In this document: positions 40,672-50,005 of the stretch, piece after piece
How positions within the stretch are numbered: position 1 is the stretch's first letter
Layout of the letters: every line of letters starts with the position of its first letter
Source: SVTX01 sp045660325
GTDB lineage: Bacteria > Bacillota > Clostridia > Oscillospirales > CAG-272
Length of the DNA: 64,000 bases
Direction: 5' to 3'
NCBI GenBank assembly: GCA_045660325.1
Contig: JAZRDO010000023.1
Location: 62,001 to 126,000 of the forward strand
The notes under the pieces: model-generated
Seen by the model: the letters and a program-made list of their open reading frames with translations, nothing else
Database searches by the model: none
What the model was told of the DNA's origin: nothing
Translations under genes and position numbers: made by a program

Positions 40672-40884
40672 ATGAAAAAGCAACCCGAAATTTCAATCCA
40701 CATGCCCGAGGATCTTTTAAAGAAATTCCTCTATATTTCAAATGCCGAGGGGAGAACTCCGAATAATCAGTTTATCTTTATGCTCAAGAACAATATCCAG
40801 TATTTCGAGCGCACAAAGGGTAAGATCACACCCGCCGCTCTTCAGGGAATTGACATTTCCGAATACACTCAGGACGAGGAATAA
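40672..40884 (+). CDS. Small ribbon-helix-helix-like protein
   Basis: 70 aa. ISIHMPEDLLKKFLYISNAEGRTPNNQFIFMLK has the strand-helix-helix rhythm of Arc/MetJ-type DNA-binding proteins, with an acidic tail (SEYTQDEE). A DNA-binding role is inferred from pattern only. Ribosome site aagagaaata before ATG 40672, 20 nt after the membrane protein gene; followed directly by a strong terminator. Confidence 0.65.
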   Translation: MKKQPEISIHMPEDLLKKFLYISNAEGRTPNNQFIFMLKNNIQYFERTKGKITPAALQGIDISEYTQDEE

Positions 40885-40887
40885 AAT

Positions 40888-40921
40888 AAAAAAACGAGGC
40901 GCGCGCGCCTCGTTTTTTATT
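40888..40921. terminator. Bidirectional terminator
   Basis: Stem aaaacgaggcgcg/cgcgcctcgtttt, A/T flanks, between the RHH-like gene and convergent tsf. Confidence 0.92.
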
Positions 40922-40933
40922 GTAATTTTTAAA

Positions 40934-41857
40934 TTACTTGTTGCCTGTGAGCTTTTCGATTTCAGCTGCGAAATCCTCTTCCTTCTTCTGGATGCCTTCA
41001 CCCTTTTCGAAACGGAAGAAGCCTGTGATCTTGATAGAACCGCCGAGTTCCTTTTCTGTCTGTGCAACGTACTTAGAAACTGTAAGGCTGTCGTCAATGA
41101 AGTATTCCATATCCATAAGGCAGTTCTGAGAATAGAACTTACCGATTCTACCGATAACCATCTTTTCGATGATGTTCTGGGGCTTGGATGCGTTAGCGGG
41201 ATCGTTAGCGATCTGAGCCATAAGAATAGCCTTTTCGGACTCGATTACAGATGCGGGAACGCTTTCTCTGTTGAGGTAAGGAGTTGTGTAAGCGCCTACC
41301 TGGAGAGCGATGTTCTTAGCGAATCTGTCGAAGCCGTCCTTATCAGCGCAATCTGTATCGAAGGATACAACTACACCGATAGAGCCTGTGCCGTGGATAT
41401 ATGTTGCTGTTGTACCGCAAGCTACAGCGAAACGTCTGATTGTGATCTTTTCGCCGATCTGGAAAATCATTTCCTTAAGCTTTGCGTCAACTGTCTGATC
41501 TGCAGAATAGTTGGAAGCGAGAAGCTCTTCAACGTTTGCAGGGTTGTTTGCGATAATGCATCTGAGAAGTTCCTTAACGAAAACCTGGAAGTTAGCGTTC
41601 TTTGCAACGAAGTCTGTCTCGGAGTTAACCTCGATAATAGCTGTCTTGTCGCCATCCTTAAGAATGTCAACAACACCGTCAGCTGCGATTCTTGTCTCCA
41701 TCTTTGTCTGAGCCTTGAGCTCACCCTTTTCACGGAGAATCTTTACAGCCTTATCCATATCGCCGTCAGCCTCAACAAGAGCCTTCTTGCATTCCATCAT
41801 ACCGATACCTGTCTTTGCGCGGAGAGCCGCAACGTCTTTAGCAGTAATGTTAGCCAT
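40934..41857 (-). CDS. tsf: Translation elongation factor Ts
   Basis: 307 aa. N-terminal UBA-like helical region ITAKDVAALRAKTGIGMMECKKAL and the conserved ETDFVAKN (~80) contact EF-Tu and catalyse its nucleotide exchange. Start ATG 41857 with aaagga upstream is chosen over the longer 41875 form. Second gene of rpsB-tsf, 46 nt after rpsB. High codon bias is visible (few rare codons), as expected for an abundant factor. Confidence 0.97.
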   Translation of the reverse strand: MANITAKDVAALRAKTGIGMMECKKALVEADGDMDKAVKILREKGELKAQTKMETRIAADGVVDILKDGDKTAIIEVNSETDFVAKNANFQVFVKELLRCIIANNPANVEELLASNYSADQTVDAKLKEMIFQIGEKITIRRFAVACGTTATYIHGTGSIGVVVSFDTDCADKDGFDRFAKNIALQVGAYTTPYLNRESVPASVIESEKAILMAQIANDPANASKPQNIIEKMVIGRIGKFYSQNCLMDMEYFIDDSLTVSKYVAQTEKELGGSIKITGFFRFEKGEGIQKKEEDFAAEIEKLTGNK

Positions 41858-41903
41858 TTTAGTAATTCCTTTCAAATATTAAGTTGTAACTATTTAGTAG
41901 AAA

Positions 41904-42653
41904 TTATGCGTTTTCTGCGTCTTCTGCAGCCTCAGCCTCTGCCTTTACAGCCTCAGCCTCAACTGTAGCTTCGCCCTGCTTACCCTCGATAATAGCGTCA
42001 GCGATTACGGAGGAGATGAGCTTGATAGCGCGGATAGCGTCGTCGTTACCGGGAATTACGTAGTCAGCATCGTCAGGATCACAGTTTGTGTCAACGATAG
42101 CGATTACCGGAATACCGAGCTTCTTAGCTTCGAGAACTGCGTTTCTTTCCTTGCGGGGGTCAACGATGAAAATAGCGTCAGGAAGCTTTTCCATTGTCTT
42201 GATACCGCCGAGGTTCTTCTCGAGGTCGAAAATTTCCTTCTGAAGAGAAGCAACTTCCTTCTTAGGAAGCATATCGAATGTGCCATCCTCAGCCATCTTG
42301 TTAAGGCTGTTGAGACGAGCGATGGACTTCTTGATTGTCTTGAAGTTTGTCATCATACCGCCGGGCCATCTAACGTTTACGTAGTACTGACCGCAACGAA
42401 CTGCTTCTTCCTTAATTGCTTCTGCAGCCTGCTTCTTTGTACCAACGAAAAGGATTGTGCCGTCGTTTTCAGCGAGCTCACGAACGAACATGTAAGCTTC
42501 TTCAAACTTCTTTACTGTCTTCTGAAGGTCGATGATGTAGATGCCGTTTCTTTCTGTAAAGATGTATTCCTGCATCTTAGGATTCCATCTTCTTGTGTGA
42601 TGTCCGAAATGGACGCCAGCTTCGAGAAGCTGCTTAATAGAGATAATAGACAT
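41904..42653 (-). CDS. rpsB: 30S ribosomal protein S2
   Basis: 249 aa. SIKQLLEAGVHFGHHTRRWNPKM and FVGTKKQAAEAIKEEA are diagnostic; the C-terminus is an Ala/Glu-rich acidic tail longer than in Bacillus (VEAEAVKAEAEAAEDAENA end). Start ATG 42653 has gaggac upstream. Preceded by a leader of about 130 nt that can fold, see the separate entry. Operon with tsf. Confidence 0.97.
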   Translation of the reverse strand: MSIISIKQLLEAGVHFGHHTRRWNPKMQEYIFTERNGIYIIDLQKTVKKFEEAYMFVRELAENDGTILFVGTKKQAAEAIKEEAVRCGQYYVNVRWPGGMMTNFKTIKKSIARLNSLNKMAEDGTFDMLPKKEVASLQKEIFDLEKNLGGIKTMEKLPDAIFIVDPRKERNAVLEAKKLGIPVIAIVDTNCDPDDADYVIPGNDDAIRAIKLISSVIADAIIEGKQGEATVEAEAVKAEAEAAEDAENA

Positions 42654-42656
42654 TTT

Positions 42657-42793
42657 TATGTCCTCCTTCGGTTTTTCCACCACAGAAGCTCCGCGTAAAG
42701 ATCGTGCCTTTTTCCTTAAGACACAACACCGAGAACGTTTTCGGCTCCTGTGTGTGTATTTGATTTTTACTGTGTTTTTTGCACAGCCTACAT
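42657..42793 (-). promoter_or_regulatory. rpsB leader with possible regulatory stem
   Basis: On the minus strand, acacac-agg-agccga / (g)ttctcggtgttgtgt (42722-42757) can form an imperfect stem. Autogenous control by S2 on its own leader is known in several bacteria; the match here is by position, not by motif. Confidence 0.4.
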
Positions 42794-42822
42794 ATTATAT
42801 CATAGAGATTTAATTTTTGCAA
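42794..42822 (-). promoter_or_regulatory. sigma-A promoter of rpsB-tsf
   Basis: Minus strand TTGCAA (42817-42822), 17 bp, TATAAT (42794-42799). Confidence 0.75.
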
Positions 42823-42874
42823 TAGTCGACTTTACAATTTACAATATGTTTACAATTTAAAGCCATAAAAATTC

Positions 42875-43162
42875 TCAGCAACGCTTCCTTTTACCCTTTG
42901 AATCCAAAAATTCACACAGCTCGCGTTCGCTCAGCTTAACGAGAACGGTATCCTCACCGATACATTCTATCCTGCACCACGGGATAATATACTGCTCTTT
43001 TTTGAATATGTTCCAGCTCCCCGAGCCGCGCGGGATCTTAACCGAAAGTATCTGTCCGCAATCCGCATCAATCACAAGCTCCGAGATAAACCCGAGCTTT
43101 TCTCCCGTGCAAACGTTGATGACCTCCCTTTCCCGAAGCTCCCTTGTATCAAGCACCCGCAT
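42875..43162 (-). CDS. YlmC/YmxH-type PRC-barrel protein
   Basis: 95 aa. RVLDTRELREREVINVCTGEKLGFISELVID begins a PRC-barrel fold typical of the YlmC/YmxH family, which is tied to sporulation in Clostridia and Bacilli although its task is unclear. The C-terminus is basic (SKGKRKRC). Start ATG 43162 follows ggaggt; a longer in-frame start would lie in the upstream terminator stem. It is separated from the P-type-ATPase-like gene by that terminator. Confidence 0.88.
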   Translation of the reverse strand: MRVLDTRELREREVINVCTGEKLGFISELVIDADCGQILSVKIPRGSGSWNIFKKEQYIIPWCRIECIGEDTVLVKLSERELCEFLDSKGKRKRC

Positions 43163-43180
43163 AAAAACCTCCAAATAATA

Positions 43181-43220
43181 AAAATAAAGACGGTACATAA
43201 TTATATGTCCGTCTTTATTC
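43181..43220 (-). terminator. Terminator after the P-type-ATPase-like gene
   Basis: Inverted repeat aataaagacgg/ccgtctttatt around a partly paired loop, followed by T-rich sequence on the minus strand. Confidence 0.82.
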
Positions 43221-43222
43221 TT

Positions 43223-45913
43223 TTATTTACGGCTTTTCCGTATAAGCTGTCTTATGACGTTTACCGCAACGTAGCAAACCGCATACACCGCTATGTAAAG
43301 TCCCAAAAGATAGAATGTTTCTATCGAAACGCTGACGTATCCGTACTCGGTAGCCATCGCGGGGATCACTATCGCCATAAGCATCATTCTGACAACCGAC
43401 GTAAGCACCAGCGTCATTGCCGCGACGTTCAAAAGCTTGCCCCTGCCGCCTTCATTTTTCGCAAGTCCCTTGATATCGGAAAGATCTATCTTCTTACCGA
43501 GACACGTACGCATGCTTCCGAGGAAGCTCAGAATAAAGGTAACGATTATACCAAACGTAGTCGCGAGCGGAATACCGCCAACATCCATAATATAGCCCGA
43601 AGCTGAAAGAATAAGAGCCAAAACAAAATACGTAAGCGAAGCCACGACGGGTGGGATCATACACCACGCGGCGCTTCTTGTAAATTCGTCAATATCAATA
43701 GGCTTCTTTTCAATAAACGATCTCGGCTTGAAGGTCGAGAATGCCGCCACGGTAAAGAACACCAGCGCAACGACAAGCAAAAGTATTACGGGATAGCTTA
43801 TAAGAGATATGCCCGAAACAAACGTCATAACCGTTATAAGCAGGATGGATGCCACAAAGGAAATGTAGAGCAATATCATCTGTAAATAGTTATACGAGAA
43901 GGTCTCTGCACATTTGAGTGCCTCAAAGAAGCCTCTCATACCGCCACTCTCGCTCGTTCCTCTGCCTATTATAACGTCGGCTACCGTACGTAATCTTTGC
44001 GAGCATCTCTGACTGTATATTTCACCGTCGGCAACGGTAGTCTCAAGCTCACTGTAACGGTACTTGCCCGAGCCGTAATTTATATTGTCGTAGCTTACGA
44101 CAACGTCGCTTTCGGCATAGGCTCGAACATATTTGTCCTCAATGCCTACCGTCGCGATCCTCTTACCGTTCTCCTTCATTTTTGCAATAAGCTCGGCATA
44201 CTGCTCGGGAGAGAAGCCCACGTATGCCTCGCAGAGCTTATTTATATTATCCATATCAGCGCGGGCGATATTCTTTCTTTCAAATCCCGCCGCGCGAAGA
44301 TAATAGAGATTATATTCTGTTTTTTCATCAAGCATAACCACCGTAGCTATGCCCTTCTTTGCAAGAGCATCCCTGATCTCGCAAAAGCTCTCGCAAAGAC
44401 CGTCGCGAAGACCGATGACGCCTTCAAGAATAAGTCTTCCATCTATCTCGGAGATGACCGCGTACGCGATCTCTCCTCTTAAGTCCGCGCTATCGATGTA
44501 TTCGCTGATTTTCTCGCGCATACCTTCAGTTATTTCCGCTATGCCGCCATCAAGACGGATGTATTTTGCCGCGCTTACAAGAGCGAAATTATCACCGACA
44601 TACGTACGGTAGCTTACGCCCGCCGTTTCAACCGTAGCCACTCGCTCATCACAAATGCTCGTTCCGAAATAAAGCGACTGAATTCTTACGTCGGCAGCAA
44701 CGCAGTCAAACCTTATCCTTTCAAGCCCGAGAGAAAGTCCGTCAAGCAGCTTTTTTTCAAGATCAAGAGGATATTCCTCGCGTGTGCGCGCCTTGATATA
44801 TGCATAAACGCATTCAAGCATAAAGCTATTCGGATCTTGGGCACGGAATTCATCGACCTGCTCACCAAGATAAAACATTCCCGAGGGATATTTTTCTCCG
44901 TCCGTCATACCTGAAAGACCCATAACCGCAACGTCGGTTATATTCGGAAGCACGTCGATCGCGCGATTGCTCTTGAGAACCGCATAATCTCCACCCGTGC
45001 CATTCTTTGCCGCGCGCTTTAACACCGACGAGAGCAGTATTCTGCCCGGGATCGGCGAAGAAATAAGTGTCATTGAAAGAATAAGCGCAAGATACGTAAG
45101 GAATATTTCAAGAATTCCCACGTATTTGGCAGTGAACATACCAACGGTCGCCATAATAAGCGCGATTACCGAAAGCACGGATACAAAGCCCGTAAGATAT
45201 TTGTACGTACGCTTTATAATGATAGGATCGGAATTTCTCTTAAGAAGTCCGCCCTCTCTTATATCCGCCGACATAACGGTATCGTCGCCCACCGCGGTTA
45301 CCACGGCTTTTCCGTAGCCGCCTCTTACAAACGAGCCCGCGATAAGACGGTACGCGCCGTCAAATTCATTCGGCACGCTCTCGTTTACGTACTTTATGCC
45401 CCCATCAAAGCAAATTTTTGCAATTTCAAGCGAATCGGATTCCACAACGCACGCGTCCGCAGGAATATAATCGCCGCGAAGAAGCACGATAACGTCGCCG
45501 ACCACAAGGTTTCGGCAATCCGTAATATATTCCTTACCCTCACGAAGTACTCGCACGGTCGGGTTGGAATAGAGGTCCATTCTCTCGCTCTCGCGCTGCG
45601 CCGAAAGATAAAGCATTCCCGAAATTATGCTTCCGCTTACAAACGTGGACAGCACGGCAACTCCAAGCTGCGCCCTTCCCATAAAGAACGCAACGATAGC
45701 CGCCACCGTCAAAATTGCCGCGGGAAGCATCTTTACGACTCCAAAAAAGCAGGAGAGGAATTTTCTCTTCCTTCTTACGTAGAACGAGCCGTTAACGTAA
45801 TCCTCGTCCGAGGCTCTCTCCCTCGCGACCTTCCTCGAAAGTCCCGAGGAAATATCAGTATTCAATTTTTCTTCAATATCGGATATATCCTCAAAGATTT
45901 CGATTTCCTTCAT
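43223..45913 (-). CDS. Degenerate P-type-ATPase-like membrane protein (pseudoenzyme)
   Basis: 896 aa, uninterrupted. The architecture is that of a P-type ATPase: helix pairs at ~58-105 and ~238-292, an actuator-like domain between, a cytoplasmic P/N region (~300-660) and six C-terminal helices. Yet the motifs are gone: phosphorylation DKTGT reads GLSGM (332-336, Asp to Gly); the actuator TGES is replaced by FDGGIK (~169); the PEGL helix break is PIPG (287-290); TGD near ~530 reads LDE; GDGxND is GIEDKY (590-595). It cannot be a normal ion pump. Preserved length argues against recent decay. Last gene of the long run from ruvC, 21 nt after the Clp ATPase. Confidence 0.85.
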   Translation of the reverse strand: MKEIEIFEDISDIEEKLNTDISSGLSRKVARERASDEDYVNGSFYVRRKRKFLSCFFGVVKMLPAAILTVAAIVAFFMGRAQLGVAVLSTFVSGSIISGMLYLSAQRESERMDLYSNPTVRVLREGKEYITDCRNLVVGDVIVLLRGDYIPADACVVESDSLEIAKICFDGGIKYVNESVPNEFDGAYRLIAGSFVRGGYGKAVVTAVGDDTVMSADIREGGLLKRNSDPIIIKRTYKYLTGFVSVLSVIALIMATVGMFTAKYVGILEIFLTYLALILSMTLISSPIPGRILLSSVLKRAAKNGTGGDYAVLKSNRAIDVLPNITDVAVMGLSGMTDGEKYPSGMFYLGEQVDEFRAQDPNSFMLECVYAYIKARTREEYPLDLEKKLLDGLSLGLERIRFDCVAADVRIQSLYFGTSICDERVATVETAGVSYRTYVGDNFALVSAAKYIRLDGGIAEITEGMREKISEYIDSADLRGEIAYAVISEIDGRLILEGVIGLRDGLCESFCEIRDALAKKGIATVVMLDEKTEYNLYYLRAAGFERKNIARADMDNINKLCEAYVGFSPEQYAELIAKMKENGKRIATVGIEDKYVRAYAESDVVVSYDNINYGSGKYRYSELETTVADGEIYSQRCSQRLRTVADVIIGRGTSESGGMRGFFEALKCAETFSYNYLQMILLYISFVASILLITVMTFVSGISLISYPVILLLVVALVFFTVAAFSTFKPRSFIEKKPIDIDEFTRSAAWCMIPPVVASLTYFVLALILSASGYIMDVGGIPLATTFGIIVTFILSFLGSMRTCLGKKIDLSDIKGLAKNEGGRGKLLNVAAMTLVLTSVVRMMLMAIVIPAMATEYGYVSVSIETFYLLGLYIAVYAVCYVAVNVIRQLIRKSRK

Positions 45914-45934
45914 TTTTTGTTCCTTTAACTGCTT

Positions 45935-48262
45935 TTACATACACGCTACCTGAAGCTCGCCGCCCGAAACGAAGAGCTTTGCGTGTGTTATGCCGTGAGA
46001 ATAGTCCGAGATTATCTGCTCGGCAAGACTGTCCTCAACGTTCTTTTGTATATATCTTCTCATATTTCTCGCGCCGTACTTCTCGGAGAAGGATTTCTCG
46101 GCTATGTGCGAAGCCGCGGCGGGAGTGTATTCAAGGGTTATTCCCTTTTCGGCGAGCGCCTCCGCAAGCTCGGAGAGCATTATCTTCGCGATCTTGGTAA
46201 AGTCTTCCTTATCAAGCGAGCGGAACGTAATTATCTCGTCCACACGGTTGATAAACTCGGGGCGCAAGAACTTTGCGAGCGCCTTTTCGGTCTTGTTATC
46301 CGCGCTGATCTTGGAGTCTCCCGAGAATCCAACAACCGCGGATGCATTCTCCGAGCCCGCGTTAGTCGTCATAACGATAACGGTATTTTCAAAGTTGACC
46401 GTTTTGCCGTGCGCGTCGGTAATTCTGCCGTCGTCAAGGATCTGAAGCATAATGTTAAGCACGTCGGGGTGCGCCTTTTAAATTTCATCAAAGAGGACTA
46501 CGGAATAGGGCTTGCGACGGATCTTTTCCGTAAGCTGACCCGCATCGTCATATCCGACGTAGCCGGGAGGCGAGCCGATAATTCTCGACACGGAATGCTT
46601 CTCCATAAACTCGGACATATCAAGTCTTATAAGCGTTTCGGGAGAATCAAACAGGTCGGAGGCAAGTCTCTTTACAAGCTCGGTCTTACCCACACCCGTA
46701 GGTCCTGCGAAAATAAAGGACACGGGCTTTCTCTTGTAGGATACGCCTGCGCGGTTTCTCTTAACTGCGCGGGAAACGGCCATAACCGCCTCATCCTGAC
46801 CTACAACGTGAGATTTCAATCTCTCGGCAAGCTTATCGATTCTCGCAAATTCATTTTCCGTAATAGAGGATGCGGGAACACCCGTCCATATCTCTATGAC
46901 CTCAGCCAAATGCTCGGTCGTAAGCTCAATTTTCTTGCAATCTCCCTCAATTTCAGTAAGACGGGCGGAGAGCTGCATCTCCTTTGACTGAATAGTCGCG
47001 ATCTGCTCGTACTTTTTCTGGCTTGAAGCATCGTCGGAGGTGATATTTGCCTCAACCTCTTCTCTTTCAGCCTTGAGAGCCAAGAGCTTGTCGTGAATTT
47101 CAAGGGATTCGTTAAGCTCAGCGCTTGAAAGCGAGAGCTTTGACGCCGCCTCGTCAAGAAGGTCGATAGCCTTATCGGGCAAGTATCTATCCGTAATATA
47201 TCTCTCGGAAAGAATTACCGCGTTTCTCAAAACTCCATCGGGAATATTGATTCTGTGGAACTCCTCGTAATAATGACTGATGCCGCGAAGCATCTGCGCT
47301 GCCTCGGCAACCGACGGCTCGTTTACCGTAACGGGCTGGAAGCGACGCTCAAGGGCGGAATCCTTCTCAATATATTTTCTATATTCGGTAAGCGTCGTAG
47401 CGCCGATAACACGAATTTCACCGCGTGAGAGCGCGGGCTTTAAGATATTCGCCGCGTTAACGCTTCCCTCTGCCTCGCCCGTACCAACGATGTTATGCAC
47501 CTCGTCGATAACGAGAATGGCATTACCAACCTCTTTAACCTCGGAGAGAAGACCCAAGATTCTCGACTCAAACTGACCGCGGAACTGTGTTCCCGCAACA
47601 AGAGCCGTTAAATCAACAAGGTAAAGATCCTTGTCGCGAAGCTTGTAAGGCACATCTCCCTCCGCAATCTTAATCGCAAGTCCCTCCGCAATCGCGGTCT
47701 TACCCACACCGGGCTCACCGATAAGGCAGGGATTATTCTTCTGTCGGCGGCAAAGGATCTGAATCACTCTGTCCATTTCCTTCTCTCTGCCGACTATTTT
47801 ATCAAGCTTACCCTCTCTTGCAAATCTCGTAAGATTTCGGCAATAGGTAGTAAGATACTTATATTCCTTTTTATTCTTGTCGTCGCTCTTCTTTTGGGAA
47901 TTGCCCTTACCCTCATTCTTCTTACGGGGCACAATTCCTTCGGCATTGGGGCCCGATGCCTTGGGGAAAGAAATTCCGTTCTCACCAAAGAGCTTGGGAA
48001 TATCAATTGCGGGCGCTCCACCGTCCTCGCCTTCCTCACTTGAAAGGCTTTCGAGCATTCCCGACATTTCCTCCTCCATACTGTCAAGCTGGTCGGGGGT
48101 TATACCCATTTTTCCGTATATATCACCAAGCATATTGTCAACGGGCATTCCGAGCTCGCGAGCGCACTTGATACAAAGTCCGCTTGACGTCTTTTCCCCG
48201 TTTTCAAGCTTGGTCACGAAAACAACTGCCACTCTCTTGTGGCAATTAGAACACATTACCAT
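45935..48262 (-). pseudogene. ClpE-like AAA+ unfoldase interrupted by one in-frame TAA
   Basis: 776 codons in one frame with a single TAA at codon 595 (46478-46480). N-terminal four-Cys zinc finger (C4, C7, C30, C33) replaces the usual Clp-N repeats, as in ClpE; first AAA domain with GEPGVGKT and VIDEVHN; linker; second AAA domain with GPTGVGKT and Walker B VVLFDEI. The stop follows DEI exactly where relatives have Glu (DEI-E-KAHPDV), so one G-to-T change in GAA explains it. The rest (KAHPDVLNIMLQILDDGR to the end) is fully conserved, so the loss is recent, a sequencing error, or a strain variant. If real, the short 594-aa product lacks the second sensor region. Confidence 0.85.
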
Positions 48263-48297
48263 AAAAACCTCTTAATTTTCTATATTCAGGTCGCCGC

Positions 48298-48696
48298 TCA
48301 AAACGGCAACGCGTTTTGTACAAATCTTAAAGCAATTGACGAGTCCAACACGTCAACATTTCCCGTCGCGGTGATAACTAAGGTCGCCGCCGCAATAACG
48401 AGCGCGCCCCAAATACCGTTCACACCGCCGAGAATCGCTCCGAGTATCGCATCCGTCTTCGCCAAAAGCGGTACCTTGAGCCTTCTTATAAGCTTGGCGC
48501 AAAAGCCTATCGCAATCAAAAGCGCAAGATAGACCAGCGCAAAATAAATATATTCAAAGCCGACTATCTTGTATATCACAAAGGATATAACAAGCGCTAA
48601 AATTCCCGAAACGGATAAAAGAAATCCCTTTCTGTATCCGCAAAATACCGCAAATGCGAAATATCCGAGAAGCAATAGATCAAATACAAGTCCCAT
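48298..48696 (-). CDS. CvpA-like small membrane protein
   Basis: 132 aa with four hydrophobic segments. MGLVFDLLLLGYFAFAVFCGYRKGFLL is the start pattern of CvpA-type proteins (colicin V production family), whose members influence envelope or biofilm traits without a clear activity. The tail is short and weakly polar. ATG 48696 follows ggagg; a start at 48723 would overlap the upstream gene. Between the DUF5711 gene and the Clp gene. Confidence 0.72.
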   Translation of the reverse strand: MGLVFDLLLLGYFAFAVFCGYRKGFLLSVSGILALVISFVIYKIVGFEYIYFALVYLALLIAIGFCAKLIRRLKVPLLAKTDAILGAILGGVNGIWGALVIAAATLVITATGNVDVLDSSIALRFVQNALPF

Positions 48697-48706
48697 AATT
48701 CCTCCG

Positions 48707-49978
48707 TTATGACCAGCTGTCAATTATGTAGGACATATTCGGTCTGCAAAGCATTATACGGGAGGGATCAAGAATAAGTATCTTGCCGTTTGTGGCGTTT
48801 ATCTCGTAGGTTTGCATAGCCTCTCCCGACAAATCAAACCGTACGACTCCGTCCTCGGACGAAAAATAAGCATATCTTGAGGAGAGCGTCATATCAAAGT
48901 ACTCACCGTACATATCAAAATCCATCTTTTCCTCGCAGCTTGAATCAATAATATACACCGTGCTCTTCATATTTACCTTATCCTTGATAAACATAAGGGC
49001 AATATTCTTGCCGCTTACGGCAACTCTGTAAAGCTGTCCCTTAGGGAATTCGTAATCCCCTACCTTTTCGCACTTGGTATTGTATATCACAAGCTTGTCG
49101 GAGCAAACGAGAGCGAGCCTGTCGCCATCAAGATAATAGCAGCTGTACGGAAGGCTTCCCGAGCGCGTTACGTGGGATACAACCTCTCCGTTCTTTGCCG
49201 AAAGCACCGTCACAGTGTATATATATTCTCCCTCGGACGCGTCAAGCGTAAGAAGAGAAATATACCTTCCACTCGGACTATACTTCAATGCCACCGCATA
49301 ATCCGATCTTCTATATGCATATTCGGCATCTCCTTCGGCGCTGTAAATAATAACCTCGGTATTGTATTTTGCCGCCTTTGCCGCAATTGCAAAGCGACCG
49401 TCCTCCGACATATCAGCGGCGGTTATGGGATATTCGCGGCTCTCGACGTATATATCCTCAAAGGAATTGTATACTGAAAATCCGCGACCGCCGAGATCAT
49501 ATACAAGGAATGTGTTTTCCGACGCTACGATTTGGGGATTGGAATAGCTCATCTGCTCGGTCAAGGTAGGATATCCCGCCTTGTTGAACACCTGTATCTC
49601 GCGATCGGATGCAACCACAAAGCCTCGCTTGAACTCGGAAAAGCTTTGATTTCTCGTGGGCAAGGAGTAGCTTATCTCCTCTCTTTCGCCCTCGCCGATC
49701 TCACCCATAGCGCCGACCTCGCGGAAGAAATCGTACATTTTCGTAGGAGAGACGTCCTTGCCGAATATTACAAACATTGAAAGAAGAAATACTATGCACA
49801 AAACGAGAGCGACCGCGCTTATAAGATGCGATCGACGGGCATATTTTGCGCCCACACTTTTCGTATCCGCACCACCGCGCTCGAGCCACTTATCGTAAAC
49901 TCTTGACACCCACGCGGTAAATTTATTATTCTTAAGCTTATTGAAAAAGCCGTTACCGTTTTCGTTGTGAGCAGACAT
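48707..49978 (-). CDS. DUF5711-type single-pass membrane protein with beta-propeller
   Basis: 423 aa. A basic cytoplasmic start, one helix at ~53-72, then about 340 residues of repeated beta blades (IQVFNKAGYPTL, FAIAAKAAKYNTEVIIYSAEG, GRYISLLTL, KLVIYNTKCEKVGDYEF), a beta-propeller outside the membrane. It fits the DUF5711 family of Clostridia; function unknown, possibly binding or sensing. 27 nt after truA; overlaps the CvpA-like gene's leader. Confidence 0.8.
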   Translation of the reverse strand: MSAHNENGNGFFNKLKNNKFTAWVSRVYDKWLERGGADTKSVGAKYARRSHLISAVALVLCIVFLLSMFVIFGKDVSPTKMYDFFREVGAMGEIGEGEREEISYSLPTRNQSFSEFKRGFVVASDREIQVFNKAGYPTLTEQMSYSNPQIVASENTFLVYDLGGRGFSVYNSFEDIYVESREYPITAADMSEDGRFAIAAKAAKYNTEVIIYSAEGDAEYAYRRSDYAVALKYSPSGRYISLLTLDASEGEYIYTVTVLSAKNGEVVSHVTRSGSLPYSCYYLDGDRLALVCSDKLVIYNTKCEKVGDYEFPKGQLYRVAVSGKNIALMFIKDKVNMKSTVYIIDSSCEEKMDFDMYGEYFDMTLSSRYAYFSSEDGVVRFDLSGEAMQTYEINATNGKILILDPSRIMLCRPNMSYIIDSWS

Positions 49979-50005
49979 TTTACTTCTCCTTTCGTAAAAT
50001 TTAAA

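Noticed and set aside
40742..41968. A 408-codon open frame opposite tsf
   Set aside because: Shadow of the highly biased tsf and rpsB coding; Cys/Leu-rich nonsense composition and no start signals.
43223..45913. Frameshift or assembly error as cause of the lost P-type motifs
   Set aside because: The frame is continuous, flanking residues around each motif still align to the fold, and losses occur at five separate places.
46478..46480. Programmed recoding or selenocysteine at the Clp stop
   Set aside because: The codon is TAA, no SECIS-like stem or slippery site is evident, and relatives have Glu here.
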